A DNA stretch of 64,000 nucleotides, taken from contig CBDFJZ010000008.1 of assembly GCA_965248675.1 (NCBI GenBank), positions 1,550,001 through 1,614,000 of the forward strand. Reading direction: 5' to 3'. The notes under the pieces are model-generated. The model had not been told where the DNA came from. It saw nothing but the letters and a program-made list of their open reading frames with translations, and did no database searches. The stretch comes from UBA6627 sp965248675 (lineage in GTDB: Bacteria; Chloroflexota; Dehalococcoidia; UBA2979). The translations under genes were made by a program, and so were the position numbers. Positions 62,306 to 64,000 of this stretch are shown here, one piece after another (position 1 is the first letter of the stretch; each line of letters begins with the position of its first letter).

Positions 62306-62646
62306 TTTCTGACCTTCGGTCTCGCCGGGTGGATTCGACGGTGAGCTGGTGAACTGGACGCTAGCACGCCCGCCGGGTCTCGCGGAGTTGTCAACTCGAC
62401 CGTTCTAGGTCGGTGGCAGCTCTGCCTGACGCGCAAAACGCGGTCGTGGACAAGGTTGTCCACTGGAGCCCCTCGCAAGCCGGATTGCGCCTCTCTGGCG
62501 GCTTGACGTACCCCCCCCCCGGACCTCCCGGAGCAACGTTCTCGGTCCGGAGGTGACTGTGAACGACTATCGAGCGTCCAACGCGCCGCTCGACGGCGAG
62601 TTCTCGAGCGCGCGACCGAAGGTCAACAGAGGGGTCGAAGACCCCC
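62306..62646. other. Gap with an inverted repeat and a 10-base C run
   Basis: No convincing gene. It contains GTGGACAA-GG-TTGTCCAC (62446-62463), a run of ten C at 62511-62520, and the inverted form of the dispersed palindrome at 62628-62650. The gap may hold the promoter of the NUDIX gene. Confidence 0.4.
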
Positions 62647-63423
62647 TTACGGAAAGAGAGGGATGCGGCGGAAGGTTTCGACGTAGCGGCCGTCGTCGTT
62701 CTTCCAGAACGAGCGCATCTGTTCGAGGAACTCGTCGTTGACGTCGAACTGGCTGTCGTGGGCGACGAGCGAGGCGATCTTCGTTTCGACGACGTCGGTG
62801 ATGTCGACCTCGAAGTTGGGCTCGTTGGCGCCCCAGAGGTAGAGCTCGCGGACCTTGTGCGGTGCGAGGCCTTCGTCGACGTGGTGGGGGAAGTTGAGGC
62901 GATCGCGGGCCGCGGGGTAGACGGCGTCGACGGTGGCGAGGCCGGTGGCGCGATGATCGCTGTGGTTGACGAAGCCGTTGCGGATGATCACCGGCTCGGG
63001 ATCGTGGGTGTAGACGGCGAAGGGCTGGAAGGCGCGGATCTCGCGGACCACGGCCTCGAGCAGGGCGAGGTCGCGGACGAGCTCGCCGTCGGTGAAGCCG
63101 AGGAAGCCGACGCTCTGGACGCCGAGCAGATCGGCGGCGGCGCGCTGCTCCTCGGCGCGCATGCTGACAAGCTGGTCGGGGGTGAGCGAAGCGTCGTCTG
63201 AGCCCTTCGAGCCGTCGGTCGCGACGAGGTAGCGGACCTCCCACCCGGCCTCGGCGAGGAGGTGGGCAGTGCCGGCGGCGCCGAAGTCGGCGTCGTCGGG
63301 GTGCGCGGCGACGACGAGTGCGCGGCGGAGTTCGCCCGCGGATTCATCGGGCTCGCCCCATCCGAAGGACGCCGATGACGGGGGGGCTTCCCGGCCGAAG
63401 AGATCCTCGAGACCGGCGGCCAT
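62647..63423 (-). CDS. PIG-L (LmbE-like) deacetylase
   Basis: 258 residues. The zinc motif AHPDDADFG starts at Ala40 and the third ligand region is NHSDHRATG near 148. LVATDGSKGSDD near 66 is also conserved. Homologues deacetylate N-acetylglucosamine-derived compounds such as mycothiol or bacillithiol precursors, or detoxify conjugates. The frame is intact, unlike the other PIG-L gene at 30.5 kb. Start: ATG 63423. Confidence 0.9.
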   Translation of the reverse strand: MAAGLEDLFGREAPPSSASFGWGEPDESAGELRRALVVAAHPDDADFGAAGTAHLLAEAGWEVRYLVATDGSKGSDDASLTPDQLVSMRAEEQRAAADLLGVQSVGFLGFTDGELVRDLALLEAVVREIRAFQPFAVYTHDPEPVIIRNGFVNHSDHRATGLATVDAVYPAARDRLNFPHHVDEGLAPHKVRELYLWGANEPNFEVDITDVVETKIASLVAHDSQFDVNDEFLEQMRSFWKNDDGRYVETFRRIPLFP

Positions 63424-63560
63424 CTACTGGTCCTCTCCGCCGCCGCCGGTGGTCGGCTGGCGGCTGGCGTTGCGGGATCGTAGCGCCGGATCGCGGCGGG
63501 GGCGCGGCGCGTGGTTCTTGACGTGTTTCGGAGGGGTCGGTACGGTCGGAGACGTTCGGA

Positions 63561-63578
63561 ACAGAACATTTGTACCGA
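63561..63578. promoter_or_regulatory. Candidate LexA operator
   Basis: GAACATTTGTAC at 63564-63575 differs by one base from the Gram-positive type box GAAC-N4-GTTC, and further GAAC and GTTC half-sites overlap at 63554-63580. It is about 155 bases before the lexA start, consistent with autoregulation. Confidence 0.45.
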
Positions 63579-63729
63579 ACACCACGGATCCTCGCTGAGA
63601 GAGCGAACTCTGTGGATGGCAGCCGGCATGGTGACCGCGTTCGCGGCGACCGCGTTGGCAGCATTGGGTGCGGTGGGGCGCACAGCTCCCGGCGTCGCGA
63701 AGATGCGGTCCGGGGCGGAGGAGATAGCC

Positions 63730-64000
63730 GTGGCTGATCAGCAGTTCGAGGAGCTCTCGCCGAAGCAGCAGGGGATCTTTCGGTTCCTCGAGCACTTCAT
63801 CTCGGAGCATGACTATCCGCCATCGATCCGCGACATCCAGCACGGCTGCGACATCTCGTCGACCTCGGTCGTCGACTACAACCTGAAGCGCCTCGAGGAG
63901 AAGGGGTTGATCCGCCGCGACCGCGAGGTCTCGCGCGCGATCGAGCTGCTCAGCGGCAGCAGCGGAAGCCGGCGACGGACGGTGCCGGTACCGCTGCTCG
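63730..64000 (+). CDS. lexA: LexA repressor, N-terminal part (cut by window edge)
   Basis: 90 residues to the window edge, from the GTG at 63730 with GGAG spaced about 10 bases upstream. An ATG at 63616 would add 38 residues of low-complexity sequence. The winged-helix DNA-binding domain is clear: LSPKQQGIFRFLEHFI, PPSIRDIQ, SVVDYNLKRLEEKGLIRRD. The cleavage site and Ser-Lys dyad lie outside the window. LexA represses SOS genes until RecA-stimulated self-cleavage. Confidence 0.9.
   Translation, partial: MADQQFEELSPKQQGIFRFLEHFISEHDYPPSIRDIQHGCDISSTSVVDYNLKRLEEKGLIRRDREVSRAIELLSGSSGSRRRTVPVPLL

Noticed and set aside
62511..62520. C10 run as a phase-variation switch
   Set aside because: It lies in a gap far from any start codon and in no gene, so it cannot change a frame; it may still be an error-prone base count.

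Overview
The window is about 64 kb of high-GC (roughly two-thirds G+C) bacterial chromosome. Several traits together suggest a flagellated Chloroflexota (Dehalococcoidia or SAR202-like) bacterium: expanded CaiB/BaiF CoA-transferases, luciferase-like flavin/F420 oxidoreductases, a single-chain acyl-CoA carboxylase, a DUF1800/DUF1501 pair, a PII-like cyclic-di-AMP receptor of the DarA type and a UBP-type zinc finger protein. The assignment rests on gene content only. High-GC Actinomycetota is the main alternative.

Layout. (1) 1-13.1 kb: the tail of an acyl-CoA dehydrogenase, then a minus-strand run of catabolic genes (sulfatase, SDR, D-2-hydroxyacid dehydrogenase, luciferase-like oxidoreductase, membrane protein, double CaiB/BaiF CoA-transferase, single-chain acyl-CoA carboxylase). 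(2) 13.3-17 kb: a DUF1800-DUF1501-NHL operon for secreted or surface proteins. (3) 17.2-24.1 kb: two more CaiB/BaiF genes, an APH-type phosphotransferase, a LysM membrane protein and a frameshifted carboxyltransferase. (4) 24.3-28.3 kb: a peptide-type ABC importer without ATPases, then a UBP zinc finger gene. (5) 28.4-33.7 kb: a formylglycine-generating enzyme, a GNAT protein, a PIG-L deacetylase and two glycosyltransferases, which look like a surface-glycan group. (6) 33.7-37.4 kb: the cyclic-di-AMP receptor, a large secreted Ig/cadherin-like protein and a Gfo/Idh-like protein. (7) 37.5-50.2 kb: a motility-rich block with two flagellins, MgtE, a zinc ribbon protein, a flavin reductase, a muramidase, tRNA-His, a lipoprotein, a FlaG-FliD fusion and a secreted beta-propeller. 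(8) 50.2-55.5 kb: a zinc finger protein, dCTP deaminase, a double nitrilase and cysS. (9) 55.5-57.9 kb: a scar of degraded genes bounded by a second copy of the cysS 3' end and a PIN/AbrB toxin-antitoxin pair. (10) 58-64 kb: an F420-type oxidoreductase, an MFS transporter, small proteins, a NUDIX hydrolase, a second PIG-L protein and the start of lexA.

How genes fit together. The carboxylase, CoA-transferases and acyl-CoA dehydrogenase imply activation and breakdown of organic acids as CoA thioesters; the acids themselves cannot be read from sequence. The sulfatase needs formylglycine at its active cysteine, and the window encodes an enzyme of the right kind to install it.

Main caution. About fourteen single-base frameshifts disrupt recognisable genes between 23 and 57 kb, while the flanks look clean. 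Three lie in G/C runs. Some are probably consensus errors; in the 55.5-57.2 kb scar and between the flagellins the decay looks genuine. I see no CRISPR array, rRNA, integrase or transposase.
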